This document shows, piece after piece, positions 24,430-31,865 of a DNA stretch of 34,022 bases. The translations under genes and the position numbers were made by a program. This DNA comes from CAYONQ01 sp964405375 (lineage in GTDB: Bacteria > Planctomycetota > Phycisphaerae > Sedimentisphaerales > Anaerobacaceae), in assembly GCA_964405375.1 (NCBI GenBank), contig CAYONQ010000019.1:1-34022 (forward strand). Direction: 5' to 3'. The notes below the pieces were generated by a model. It saw only the letters and a list, made by a program, of their open reading frames with translations. It searched no databases and had not been told where the DNA came from. Within the stretch, counting starts at the first letter, position 1. Each line of letters begins with the position of its first letter.

Positions 24430-25748
24430 TTCGGTTTTGGCTTAACCTGTGCAAGAAATTTATCTAAATCAATCAAATCCTGCTTGCCGGTAGCCATATC
24501 TTTAACCACAAGCTCGTTGTTTTTGAACTCGCTACCAATGATTATACACTTCTCTGCATTTCTTGTGGCCGCCTCCTTGAGCTGTTTGGTCAAACTGGCG
24601 AATCTATTAAAACTGTGATCGGTTCTGCGACCTTTTTTACGGAGTTCCCACGTAAGCCGGTCAGCCACCTCTAACGGCGTTGACCCGCCGTGTTTATCTT
24701 CAGACGCTATTATATTAGGTACATAGGCAACAAAGAAGTCCAGTTCTCTTTTAGGCAGTTTCACCTTGAGCAGGCCTTTCTCACGCAGCAGGATTTCGAG
24801 GACACAATCACCCATACCCATACCGGTTCCAGTTATCTCCGGACCACCAAACTCTTTTAGCAGATTATCATACCGACCACCAGCAGCAATAGCCCGAAGC
24901 TCACTGGTCTTATCGTAAATCTCAAATACAATGCCGGTGTAATAAGCCAGTCCTCGAACAATAGCTGGATCAAACCTGTAATAATCACCAAATCCACTTA
25001 TGTCTAGATATCGCATCAAATTTACAAGTTCATCGAAAGCTTCCTGACGTCCAAACATATTCTCAATTTGCTGGATGGTCTTAAGCTCCATAAATTCCTG
25101 GACCTTATCTGCCATCTCAGCGTCTGGAAGTTGCTCATTAAGCATTTTTTCAAAGATCTCTGCAGGCAGTTTATTCTTTTTGTCAAGCACAGTATATAAC
25201 GAATCTAAACTCTTTTGGGGTACCCCAATCTCTTTCAGCACTGCAGCCAGCATTTTTCTGCTGGATATTTTTACGACAATATCATCCGGCGTAAGTCCGA
25301 CTTCCTGCAGGTAATCCACCGTTGTAAATATCACCTCGGCGTCGGCGAGAACATCTTCCACGCCGATTATGTCGATGTTCCACTGGAAGAACTCGCGAAG
25401 CCGGCCGCGCTGGGGGCGCTCAGCCCGGAACAATCTCGGCACCGAAAACCACTTAATCGGCCTCGGCAGCGAGCTGATTTGCTGGTTCACCATTCTCGCT
25501 AAGGTAGGTGTAATCTCCGGCCTTAAAGCAAGCTCCCTGCCGCCCCTGTCTTTGAGAGAGAAAAGCTGCTCGGCGATTTCGTCGCCGCTTTTTATTTGAA
25601 ACATCTTCAAATACTCGAATATCGGGCCGTCATATTCCTCGAAGCCATTGCGCAGCGATACCTTCTTCCAGCCGTCTATGATAAAATTACGAACAGCCAT
25701 ATCCGGCGGATAAAAATCTCTCGTGCCTTTTACCGGCGGTATCTTCAT
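24426..25748 (-). CDS. hisS: Histidyl-tRNA synthetase
   Basis: The 440-residue class II synthetase shows the expected motifs. PPVKGTRDFYPPD is the N-terminal HisRS start, and LALRPEITPTLARMV with FSVPRLFRAERPQRGRLREFFQWNID forms motif 2. GLAYYTGIVFEIYD is HisRS motif A, and AAGGRYDNLL with TGTGMGMGDCVLEIL forms motif 3. The C-terminal part (about 345-440) is the anticodon-binding domain. It charges tRNA-His. It overlaps the YkgJ-type gene upstream and the HYExAFE gene downstream by four bases each (ATGA in both cases), so the three proteins are made from one coupled message. Confidence 0.95.
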   Translation of the reverse strand: MKIPPVKGTRDFYPPDMAVRNFIIDGWKKVSLRNGFEEYDGPIFEYLKMFQIKSGDEIAEQLFSLKDRGGRELALRPEITPTLARMVNQQISSLPRPIKWFSVPRLFRAERPQRGRLREFFQWNIDIIGVEDVLADAEVIFTTVDYLQEVGLTPDDIVVKISSRKMLAAVLKEIGVPQKSLDSLYTVLDKKNKLPAEIFEKMLNEQLPDAEMADKVQEFMELKTIQQIENMFGRQEAFDELVNLMRYLDISGFGDYYRFDPAIVRGLAYYTGIVFEIYDKTSELRAIAAGGRYDNLLKEFGGPEITGTGMGMGDCVLEILLREKGLLKVKLPKRELDFFVAYVPNIIASEDKHGGSTPLEVADRLTWELRKKGRRTDHSFNRFASLTKQLKEAATRNAEKCIIIGSEFKNNELVVKDMATGKQDLIDLDKFLAQVKPKPK

Positions 25749-26161
25749 TTTCTTCTCTTTTTCTTCGCTTTTGCCTTTTTACCTTTTACTTTCGGCTTTT
25801 CCGTCACGTTATTGCCGAACTTTATCTTTATATACTCTTCCATCTGCTTGTTGCTGGTAAAGTGTAATTCATAGTCGTATTCGCCCTCGACGTAGTCGCA
25901 ATCCTTGTGGTTATAGCCCCTACAAATCCTCGGCCTCTTATCGTATATCCTGCAGAGATTGTCTTTTTCAGAAAAGTGCTTGCATTTGTTCTTTATATTG
26001 ATATACCAGTCGCCGTCCTCTACGAACACCGTTACATCCTTATGGCATAGGTACCACCGTATATCGTCATAATCCCCCTTATCTTCAGGCGTTTCAATCG
26101 GCAGGGCAAAATATCTGCAGCAAAGCCCCGTGCACTTGTCACACTGACTCTTTTTCACCAT
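25745..26161 (-). CDS. YkgJ-type cysteine cluster protein
   Basis: The 138-residue protein has the metal-binding cysteine pattern of the YkgJ family (Zn/Fe chelating): QCDKCTGLCCRYF (C7, C10, C14, C15) and, further on, NKCKHFSEKDNLCRIYDKRPRICRGY. The last 20 residues are almost all Lys, Arg and Ala (KVKGKKAKAKKKRRK), a basic tail that could touch RNA. The function of the family is not established. It is the first gene of the hisS operon; its promoter is at 26212-26240 and its stop overlaps the hisS start. Confidence 0.8.
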   Translation of the reverse strand: MVKKSQCDKCTGLCCRYFALPIETPEDKGDYDDIRWYLCHKDVTVFVEDGDWYINIKNKCKHFSEKDNLCRIYDKRPRICRGYNHKDCDYVEGEYDYELHFTSNKQMEEYIKIKFGNNVTEKPKVKGKKAKAKKKRRK

Positions 26162-26211
26162 TGTTACCAGACTCCGGATATATTATATTTACTGCACATC
26201 ACGAGTTGTAA

Positions 26212-26240
26212 ACTATAAGTTATTCATCGTCCGCAGTCAA
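26212..26240 (-). promoter_or_regulatory. Sigma70-like promoter of the hisS operon
   Basis: On the minus strand TTGACT (26240-26235) and TATAGT (26217-26212) are exactly 17 bases apart. The expected leader is about 44 bases, with GGAG before the ATG at 26161. Confidence 0.55.
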
Positions 26241-26255
26241 GAAATGGGCAGCTAA

Positions 26256-27092
26256 ATGCCAAAAACTAAAATTGAAATTATATACACCGATGATGATATA
26301 CTTGTTATCAACAAGCCGACCGGCCTGTCGGTTACCAAAGACCGCACAGGCACCGCCCAGCTTATTGATATTCTCGCCGAACAATTGGGCCCGCAGATAA
26401 CAAGCGAGCTTCGGCTGGTCCATCGCTTAGACAAGGACACCTCCGGCGTTATGATTTTAGCTCGTAACAAACAGGCCCAATCGGTGCTTTCCGGCTATTT
26501 CGAGAGGAAATTAGTCACAAAAACCTATCTTGCGATAGTAACCGGCGTGGTCCCATCCCCGAATGGCACAATCAATGCGCCTTTGGCTCGCAATCGCAAA
26601 AACCCGGCCCTTATGTGCATTGCCGGTAAAAAAGGCAAAGAAGCGGTTACCGAATGGAAATTGCTTGCCGATTTCGGCACAATTGCCTTGTTAGCCGTAT
26701 CCCCTCTGACCGGCCGAACACATCAAATACACGTCCATCTGCCTCACATCGGATTGCCTCTGGCAATCGACCCGCTATACGGAAATTCACAGCCATTATT
26801 TCTCTCCGATTTTAAGCCGAACTATCGACTCGGGAAAAACCAAACCGAAAAGCCGCTCATCGACCGATTGACACTGCACGCCTACCAACTGTCATTCCGA
26901 GCGCAGCCGCAGGCGGAGTCGAGGAATCTAATTGACAATTCCTTGAACCCCCCCGATTGTTTTGTCGCCCACCTTGACAAAAAATTCGCCGCCGCTATAA
27001 AAATGCTCACCAAGCACAATCCTAATGGCCTCGACGCCTTCCTCAACCCCAACGATTTCTCTGTTATTATAAACACGCAGAAATTACACTGA
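26256..27092 (+). CDS. RluA-family RNA pseudouridine synthase
   Basis: The 278-residue protein contains the RluA catalytic motif HRLDKDTSG with D59 as the nucleophile. The supporting motifs are LVINKPTGLSV, KTYLAIVTG, SPLTGRTHQIHVHLPHIGLPLAIDPLYG and LHAYQLSF. It isomerises uridine in rRNA or tRNA; the exact site cannot be read. No S4 domain precedes the catalytic core, which starts at residue 5. Residues about 212-225 (SFRAQPQAESRNLI) are the translation of a REP-like repeat. The reading frame then returns to family-like sequence (PDCFVAHLDKKFAAAI). It is divergent from the hisS operon. Confidence 0.87.
   Translation: MPKTKIEIIYTDDDILVINKPTGLSVTKDRTGTAQLIDILAEQLGPQITSELRLVHRLDKDTSGVMILARNKQAQSVLSGYFERKLVTKTYLAIVTGVVPSPNGTINAPLARNRKNPALMCIAGKKGKEAVTEWKLLADFGTIALLAVSPLTGRTHQIHVHLPHIGLPLAIDPLYGNSQPLFLSDFKPNYRLGKNQTEKPLIDRLTLHAYQLSFRAQPQAESRNLIDNSLNPPDCFVAHLDKKFAAAIKMLTKHNPNGLDAFLNPNDFSVIINTQKLH
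26891..26930. repeat. In-frame REP-like repeat inside the RluA gene
   Basis: GTCATTCCGAGCGCAGCCGC and the following GGCGGAGTCGAGGAATCT match the common bacterial intergenic repeat GTCATTCCGAGCG...GAGTCGAGGAATCT. Here it is embedded in the coding sequence near the C-terminus. Confidence 0.75.
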
Positions 27093-27166
27093 TTATTTTG
27101 TTTGACTTTACACCTTAGTTTGACGATATTTACTTAACCAAGCAAAATGAATTGATTATTGATTAT

Positions 27167-27200
27167 CGAGATACGATTCACGAGGCACGAGACACGATAT
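27167..27200. repeat. CGAGATACG-family short repeat, copy 2
   Basis: It repeats CGAGATACG, TTCACGAG, GCACGAG and ACACGA and lines up with 298-326. It ends 2 bases before the hom start codon and occupies the place of a Shine-Dalgarno site. Confidence 0.7.
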
Positions 27201-27202
27201 AA

Positions 27203-28531
27203 ATGGCTGAGAAAACTGTAAAAGTTGGTCTTGTCGGGTTTGGCACAGTCGGGGCCGGCGTTGCAAAGCTGCTCCTCGAAGATGCCAACGCCATAGCAGC
27301 CAAGACCGGCCTGCGGCTGGAACTCGGCTGCGTTGTTGATATCGACACCGAATCAGCCCGGCCGGTAAAACTGCCTGCCGGTATTCTTACTAATGATATA
27401 AATAAACTGCTGAACGATGACACCATTAAAATAGGTGTCGAATTAGTCGGCGGGACCGACGCTGCACGAGAAATCCAGCTAAAGATGTTGGAAAACGGCA
27501 AAGACGTCGTTACCGCAAACAAGGCCCTTTTAGCTGAGTACGGCAATGAGCTTTACAGGGTCGCCCACGAAAACGACCGATGTATCGCCTTCGAGGCAAG
27601 TGTCGCAGCCGGCATACCGATTATATCAGGAACACGAACCGGCTTGGCCGCAAACGAAATCACAGCGATGTACGGTATCGTCAACGGTACCTGCAATTAC
27701 ATCCTCTCGAATATGACCTCCCGGAGCGAGGACTTCTCCGAGGCCCTGGCCGGCGCCCAGCAGAAGGGCTATGCCGAGGCCGACCCGACACTGGATATAA
27801 ACGGCGTTGACAGCGCCCATAAGCTCGCCATCCTCGCCTCCATCGCATTCGGATGCGAAATTACGCTCGACGACATCTTCGTTGAGGGCATTGAAGCGGT
27901 CTCGAAAGATGACATCCGCTACGGCGGTGAAATGGGATATGTCCTTAAACTGCTGGCAATCGGACAAAGGGACAAAAATAACAGGATTTCGCTGCGGGTG
28001 CATCCTTCATTTATCGCTAAAGATAACCGGCTTGCCGGCGTTGACGGCTCGTTCAACGCCGTCAGCATATTCGGCAGCGCCGTCGGGCAGGTAATGTACT
28101 ACGGCCGGGGGGCGGGGATGATGCCCACCGCAAGTGCCGTTGTCGCCGATATTATTGACGTTGCGCTGGGCAATTCCGCAACCACATTTCAACACCTGCG
28201 GCTGCGGTCGAGAAGCGAAACAAAGCAACTTATAGAGAAAATCGACAACCTCGTAAGCAGGTTCTATATCAGGGCGATGTGCAAAGACCAGCCAGGAGTG
28301 CTGGCACAGATTGCCAAGATACTCGGCGACCACCAGATTAGCATATCCGGCACACTGCAGCACGAAGGTGTCGGCCCGAAGAACACCGTGCCGGTGGTAA
28401 TAGCAACGCATCTTACCCGGCAGAAGAACATCTCAGCCGCAATAGAAGAAATTAGGAAACTTGACGTTATAGGCACAGAACCCGTCTGCATAAGAATAGT
28501 TGATATACCGGAAGACAAAGAAAGTGCCTGA
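27203..28531 (+). CDS. hom: Homoserine dehydrogenase with ACT domain
   Basis: The 442-residue enzyme has the NAD(P)-binding start KVGLVGFGTVGAGVAKLL and VTANKALLAEYG. Its catalytic region includes YGIVNGTCNYILSNM and ADPTLDINGVDSAHKLAIL (K207 being the likely catalytic Lys). A C-terminal ACT domain covers about 350-435 (DQPGVLAQIAKILGDHQISI). It reduces aspartate semialdehyde to homoserine; the ACT domain suggests feedback control, classically by threonine. The final codons Ser-Ala-stop lie within the first unit of a 16-bp repeat array (28524-28600). It is followed by the ApgM-like gene and lysC on the same strand. Confidence 0.93.
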   Translation: MAEKTVKVGLVGFGTVGAGVAKLLLEDANAIAAKTGLRLELGCVVDIDTESARPVKLPAGILTNDINKLLNDDTIKIGVELVGGTDAAREIQLKMLENGKDVVTANKALLAEYGNELYRVAHENDRCIAFEASVAAGIPIISGTRTGLAANEITAMYGIVNGTCNYILSNMTSRSEDFSEALAGAQQKGYAEADPTLDINGVDSAHKLAILASIAFGCEITLDDIFVEGIEAVSKDDIRYGGEMGYVLKLLAIGQRDKNNRISLRVHPSFIAKDNRLAGVDGSFNAVSIFGSAVGQVMYYGRGAGMMPTASAVVADIIDVALGNSATTFQHLRLRSRSETKQLIEKIDNLVSRFYIRAMCKDQPGVLAQIAKILGDHQISISGTLQHEGVGPKNTVPVVIATHLTRQKNISAAIEEIRKLDVIGTEPVCIRIVDIPEDKESA

Positions 28532-28658
28532 AGTTTGAAGTGCCTGAAGTTTGAGGTGCCTAAAGTTTGAGGTGCCTAAAGTTTGAAGCGCCTAAAGTTA
28601 TGGGTCATTTTCTAACTTTAGCTCACTTTAGGCACTATAGCTCACTTTAGGCACTATG
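28524..28658. repeat. 16-bp and 19-bp tandem arrays in inverted orientation between hom and the ApgM-like gene
   Basis: Four full 16-base units of GTGCCTRAAGTTTGAR (28524-28587) and a partial fifth (28588-28600) are followed by two 19-base units GCTCACTTTAGGCACTATR (28621-28639, 28640-28658). CTTTAGGCAC on the right is complementary to GTGCCTAAAG on the left, so the RNA can form a long imperfect hairpin. The array begins inside the last codons of hom and stops 2 bases before the next start codon. Confidence 0.9.
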
Positions 28659-28660
28659 AG

Positions 28661-29857
28661 ATGCAAGATATGACCAAGTATGCCATAATAATTCCTGACG
28701 GTGCAGCCGACGAGCCAATCGAGCAGTTCGGCGGAAAAACCGTCCTCGAAGCCGCCGACATACCGAATATGGATAAAATCAGCACGCAGGGCAGACAGGG
28801 GCTGGTGCGGACGGTGCCGGACGGTATGGAGCCCGGCAGCGACGTTGCACAAATGTGTCTGCTGGGCTATGACCCGAGGCGCTACTATTCCGGCCGAGCT
28901 CCAATCGAAGCAGTGGCACGTAATATCAAATTATCTGAAAGCGACTGGGTCTTCAGGTGCAACCTCGTTACCATAGCCGACGGCAAAATGGCAGACCACA
29001 GCGCCGGGCATATCTCTACTGAAGAGGCCGGCAAGCTGATAAAAGAGCTAAACGACCGGCTCAACAGCGACCGGCTGCGCTTCTACGCAGGCGTAAGCTA
29101 CAGACATTTGTTGGTTTTCAAAGGGCTGGATTTTGACGTTCAGACGTATCCGCCGCACGATTCGCTGGGTAAGCCCATAGAAAAGATTCTGCCCCGCGGC
29201 AAAGGCGCCGAACTGCTCATCGATTTGATGGCACGCTCGCAGCAGTTCTTCGCCAACCACGACATCAACAAAGTCAAAAAAGACTTAGGTGAAAATCAGG
29301 TCAGCTCCATCTGGCTGTGGGGACAGGGCAAGAAAGCACGAATGGATAGTTTCCAAAAGCGGTTCGGAATCAAAGGTGCCGCTATCACCGCCGTTGACCT
29401 TGTGAAAGGGCTGTCAAAACTCATCGGTTTCGACTCGATAGACGTGCCCGGTGCCACCGGCTTTGTCGATACGAATTACCAGGGCAAGGGCTCTGCTGCG
29501 GTAGAAGCGCTTGACAAATACGACCTTGTTTTTGTACATATAGAAGCGCCGGACGAGGCGTCGCATAACGGCTCGGCCTCGATGAAGAAAAAGGCAGTCG
29601 AGCAGATTGATAAGCACATCGTCGGACCGGTGCTCGAGGCGCTGCAGAATTACGAAAGCTGGCAGATACTTGTTTTGCCCGACCATCCGACCCCGATTCG
29701 CACCTGCGCTCACTCGGCCGAGCCGGTTCCATTTGCTATGGCAGGCACCGCTGTCAGCGGCATTCTGCACACAAGCTTCAGCGAGGCCAACGCCGCCAAG
29801 TCTGGGTTTAGAATAGATAACGGCTTTGAACTAATGGAATACTTCTTAAAATCGTAA
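28661..29857 (+). CDS. ApgM-family phosphomutase homologue, probable homoserine kinase
   Basis: The 398-residue protein belongs to the archaeal-type cofactor-independent phosphoglycerate mutase family of the alkaline phosphatase superfamily. IIPDGAAD (D13) is the first metal site and GMEPGSDVAQMCLLGYDP carries the phosphorylated Ser S60. HIEAPDEASHNG and LPDHPTPIRTCAHSAEPVPF supply the remaining Asp and His ligands. Members located beside hom or lysC have been proposed to be an alternative homoserine kinase. Here the gene lies between hom and lysC, which supports that role, and no ThrB-type GHMP kinase is nearby. Phosphoglycerate mutase activity remains the alternative. A second ATG at 28670 is also possible. 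There is no Shine-Dalgarno site; a repeat array abuts the start. Confidence 0.8.
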   Translation: MQDMTKYAIIIPDGAADEPIEQFGGKTVLEAADIPNMDKISTQGRQGLVRTVPDGMEPGSDVAQMCLLGYDPRRYYSGRAPIEAVARNIKLSESDWVFRCNLVTIADGKMADHSAGHISTEEAGKLIKELNDRLNSDRLRFYAGVSYRHLLVFKGLDFDVQTYPPHDSLGKPIEKILPRGKGAELLIDLMARSQQFFANHDINKVKKDLGENQVSSIWLWGQGKKARMDSFQKRFGIKGAAITAVDLVKGLSKLIGFDSIDVPGATGFVDTNYQGKGSAAVEALDKYDLVFVHIEAPDEASHNGSASMKKKAVEQIDKHIVGPVLEALQNYESWQILVLPDHPTPIRTCAHSAEPVPFAMAGTAVSGILHTSFSEANAAKSGFRIDNGFELMEYFLKS

Positions 29858-29878
29858 ATCGCAAATCGAGACACGAAA
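29851..29878. repeat. AAATCG short tandem repeat at the ApgM-like/lysC junction
   Basis: ATCGTAAATCGCAAATCG followed by AGACACGAAA spans the stop codon of the ApgM-like gene and runs to the lysC ATG. The ACACGA word is shared with 27167-27200. Confidence 0.5.
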
Positions 29879-31114
29879 ATGGCAATAATTGTGCAGAAAT
29901 TCGGTGGGACATCCGTGGCCGACGCTGAAAAGATTCGCCAGGCCGCCCAGCGGGCGATTAAAGCGGTAAAGGACGGCTTCCAGGTAGTGGTGGTTACTTC
30001 AGCCCGCGGCAAACAGACCGACCAGCTCATCGCAGATGCTTTAGCACTTAACCCCAGCCCGCCGGAACGCGAGATGGACCAGCTGCTCAGCACCGGTGAG
30101 CAGCAAACGGTCTCACTTTTCGCTATGGCGCTCGATGCCGCCGGCTACGACGCCATCAGCTTTACCGGCGCCCAAATCAGGATGATTACCGACAGCGATT
30201 ATACGAAGGCACGGATAAAAAGTATCGACGCCGAGCGAATCCACAAAGAGCTAAACAAAGGCAGAATCGTAACCGTCGCCGGCTTCCAGGGCATAGATGA
30301 AAATGAGAACATAACCACTCTCGGCAGAGGCGGCTCAGATACGACCGCAGTTGCACTGGCCACAGCCCTGGGGGCGCAGGAGTGCGAAATCTATACCGAT
30401 GTTGATGGAATCCACACAGCAGACCCGCGCATATTTGAAAAGGCCGCAAAAATAGACCGTATCACTTACGACGAAATGCTCGAGCTGGCAAGTCTCGGGG
30501 CCGGCGTTATATATACCCGGGCCGTCGAGTTCGGAAAAAAATACGATATTGAAATCCACGTAAGAAACAGCAGTAAACAAATAGAAGGAACAATAATTAC
30601 TCACGAGGTGCCGCAAATGGAAGGCGTAGTAGTTTCAGGAGCAACGGTACAAAAAGATATGGCCAAGGTAGGACTTGTCAACGTCGATAACAAACCGGGC
30701 AACGCCGCAAAAATATTTTCTCATCTGGCAAATGCAAAAGTGATTATCAATGACATAATGCAGACGGAAGTCAGCGCTGAAAAGGCGAACCTGTCGTTCA
30801 CAATCGGCATTTCAGACTTACCCGCCGCCAGAAAAGCTATTGAGCAAATCAAAAAAGACATAAACTGCGAAGGCGTCTTTATTCGAGACGATATCGCCGA
30901 GATTTCCGTGGTCGGCGTCGGTATGCGGACCCATTACGGAGTCGCCGACAAAATGTTTGGCGCCCTGGCCGAAGCCCAGGTCAATATCGATTCAATCACA
31001 ACCAGCGAGATTCGCATCAGTTGCGTCGTGAATAAAGACCAGGCCGAGAAGGCCCTAAAGGCCGTCTGTAACGCCTTTGAGCTGGACAAGCCCGCCGAGC
31101 AGCGAGGCCGTTAA
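29879..31114 (+). CDS. lysC: Aspartate kinase
   Basis: The 411-residue protein starts with the aspartokinase signature KFGGTSVADAEKI (K7). It has LLSTGEQQTVSLFAMAL, TTLGRGGSDTTAVALATALGA and EIYTDVDGIHTADPRI for ATP and aspartate binding, then two ACT domains in the last about 150 residues (VGLVNVDNKPGNAAKIF and ISVVGVGMRTHYGVADKMF). It phosphorylates aspartate, the first step to lysine, threonine and methionine, and the ACT pair suggests feedback inhibition. The gene lies 21 bases after the ApgM-like gene. Only a short repeat, not a Shine-Dalgarno site, precedes the ATG. Confidence 0.94.
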   Translation: MAIIVQKFGGTSVADAEKIRQAAQRAIKAVKDGFQVVVVTSARGKQTDQLIADALALNPSPPEREMDQLLSTGEQQTVSLFAMALDAAGYDAISFTGAQIRMITDSDYTKARIKSIDAERIHKELNKGRIVTVAGFQGIDENENITTLGRGGSDTTAVALATALGAQECEIYTDVDGIHTADPRIFEKAAKIDRITYDEMLELASLGAGVIYTRAVEFGKKYDIEIHVRNSSKQIEGTIITHEVPQMEGVVVSGATVQKDMAKVGLVNVDNKPGNAAKIFSHLANAKVIINDIMQTEVSAEKANLSFTIGISDLPAARKAIEQIKKDINCEGVFIRDDIAEISVVGVGMRTHYGVADKMFGALAEAQVNIDSITTSEIRISCVVNKDQAEKALKAVCNAFELDKPAEQRGR

Positions 31115-31145
31115 AATCTCATCCTTCGTTAATCGACTACGAACT

Positions 31146-31760
31146 ATGGACCGTTATGCAATGAGCAGGCGCCGGCGAAACGTCATATTCGCCCTGTGCG
31201 TACTGCTGGCAGCCGTTCTTATCTGGTTTGACCACAGTCCGGTCAGAAACACCTGGCAGCCAAAACCCCAGACCAGTGAACGAGTAAACAGCCACGACTT
31301 CGAAAAATATCACACCAAAACCTTTACCGTTGTAAATGTCGTTGATGGTGACACCATTGACATGGACATCCCTGATGACAAATACGACCGCACAAGGATT
31401 CGGCTGTGGGGAGTTGACACGCCGGAGACCAAAAACCCAAAAACCGGCGTTATGTACTTCGGCCCGCAGGCCGCCGAGTTTACGACCAAATTAACCCTCG
31501 GAAAACCGGTTACAGTTTATCTCGAAGAACGCCGCACAAGAGGCAAATACGGTAGATTGTTGGCTTACGTCAAGCTGCCGGACGGCGGATTTCTAAATGA
31601 AGTTTTATTAACCGAAGGTTTCGCCTACGCCGATACTCGCTTCAGACACAGTTTCTATAATAAATATAAACAGTTAGAGTCGGTCGCCCGCAGCGGCGAA
31701 AAGGGATTATGGAAAAAAGTAACCCCCGACCAACTACCCGAATGGCGACGTGAGTTTTAA
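31146..31760 (+). CDS. Membrane-anchored thermonuclease (SNase-like)
   Basis: The 204-residue protein has a basic N-terminus (MSRRRRN) and one membrane helix (about 12-28), then a staphylococcal nuclease domain (about 58-195). The calcium-site residues D67 and D69 (VDGDT) and D91, and the catalytic R86, E94 (VDTPE) and R137 (KYGRLLAY), are all present, so it should be an active calcium-dependent nuclease. It would face the periplasm or outside. The frame is open back into lysC (31077), but I choose the ATG at 31146, with 31161 as an alternative. The chosen ATG lies in a CTACGAACTATG word that belongs to the repeat family of 332-363, and no Shine-Dalgarno site is visible. Confidence 0.85.
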   Translation: MDRYAMSRRRRNVIFALCVLLAAVLIWFDHSPVRNTWQPKPQTSERVNSHDFEKYHTKTFTVVNVVDGDTIDMDIPDDKYDRTRIRLWGVDTPETKNPKTGVMYFGPQAAEFTTKLTLGKPVTVYLEERRTRGKYGRLLAYVKLPDGGFLNEVLLTEGFAYADTRFRHSFYNKYKQLESVARSGEKGLWKKVTPDQLPEWRREF

Positions 31761-31865
31761 ATTTTGTTCCGTGTTTTCCCCGCAATATCAGCCCACCCAA
31801 CCAGCAAAGGCGTTACCCGGACCGGCGTTAAAGAAAACCGGCCCAAAAGGCCGACAACATTAATA

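Noticed and set aside
27093..27202. Threonine or lysine riboswitch or T-box before hom
   Set aside because: The region is short, AT-rich and repeat-derived; no conserved riboswitch core was recognisable.
28524..28658. CRISPR array
   Set aside because: Units are directly adjacent with no unique spacers and there are no cas genes; it is a tandem array.
31077..31145. Start of the nuclease gene inside lysC
   Set aside because: The ATG at 31146 places the basic residues and membrane helix at the N-terminus; the extension overlaps lysC in another frame.
31764..31865. TTG-start extension of the coiled-coil membrane protein
   Set aside because: The extra 34 residues are compositionally odd and there is no ribosome site; the ATG at 31866 is preferred.
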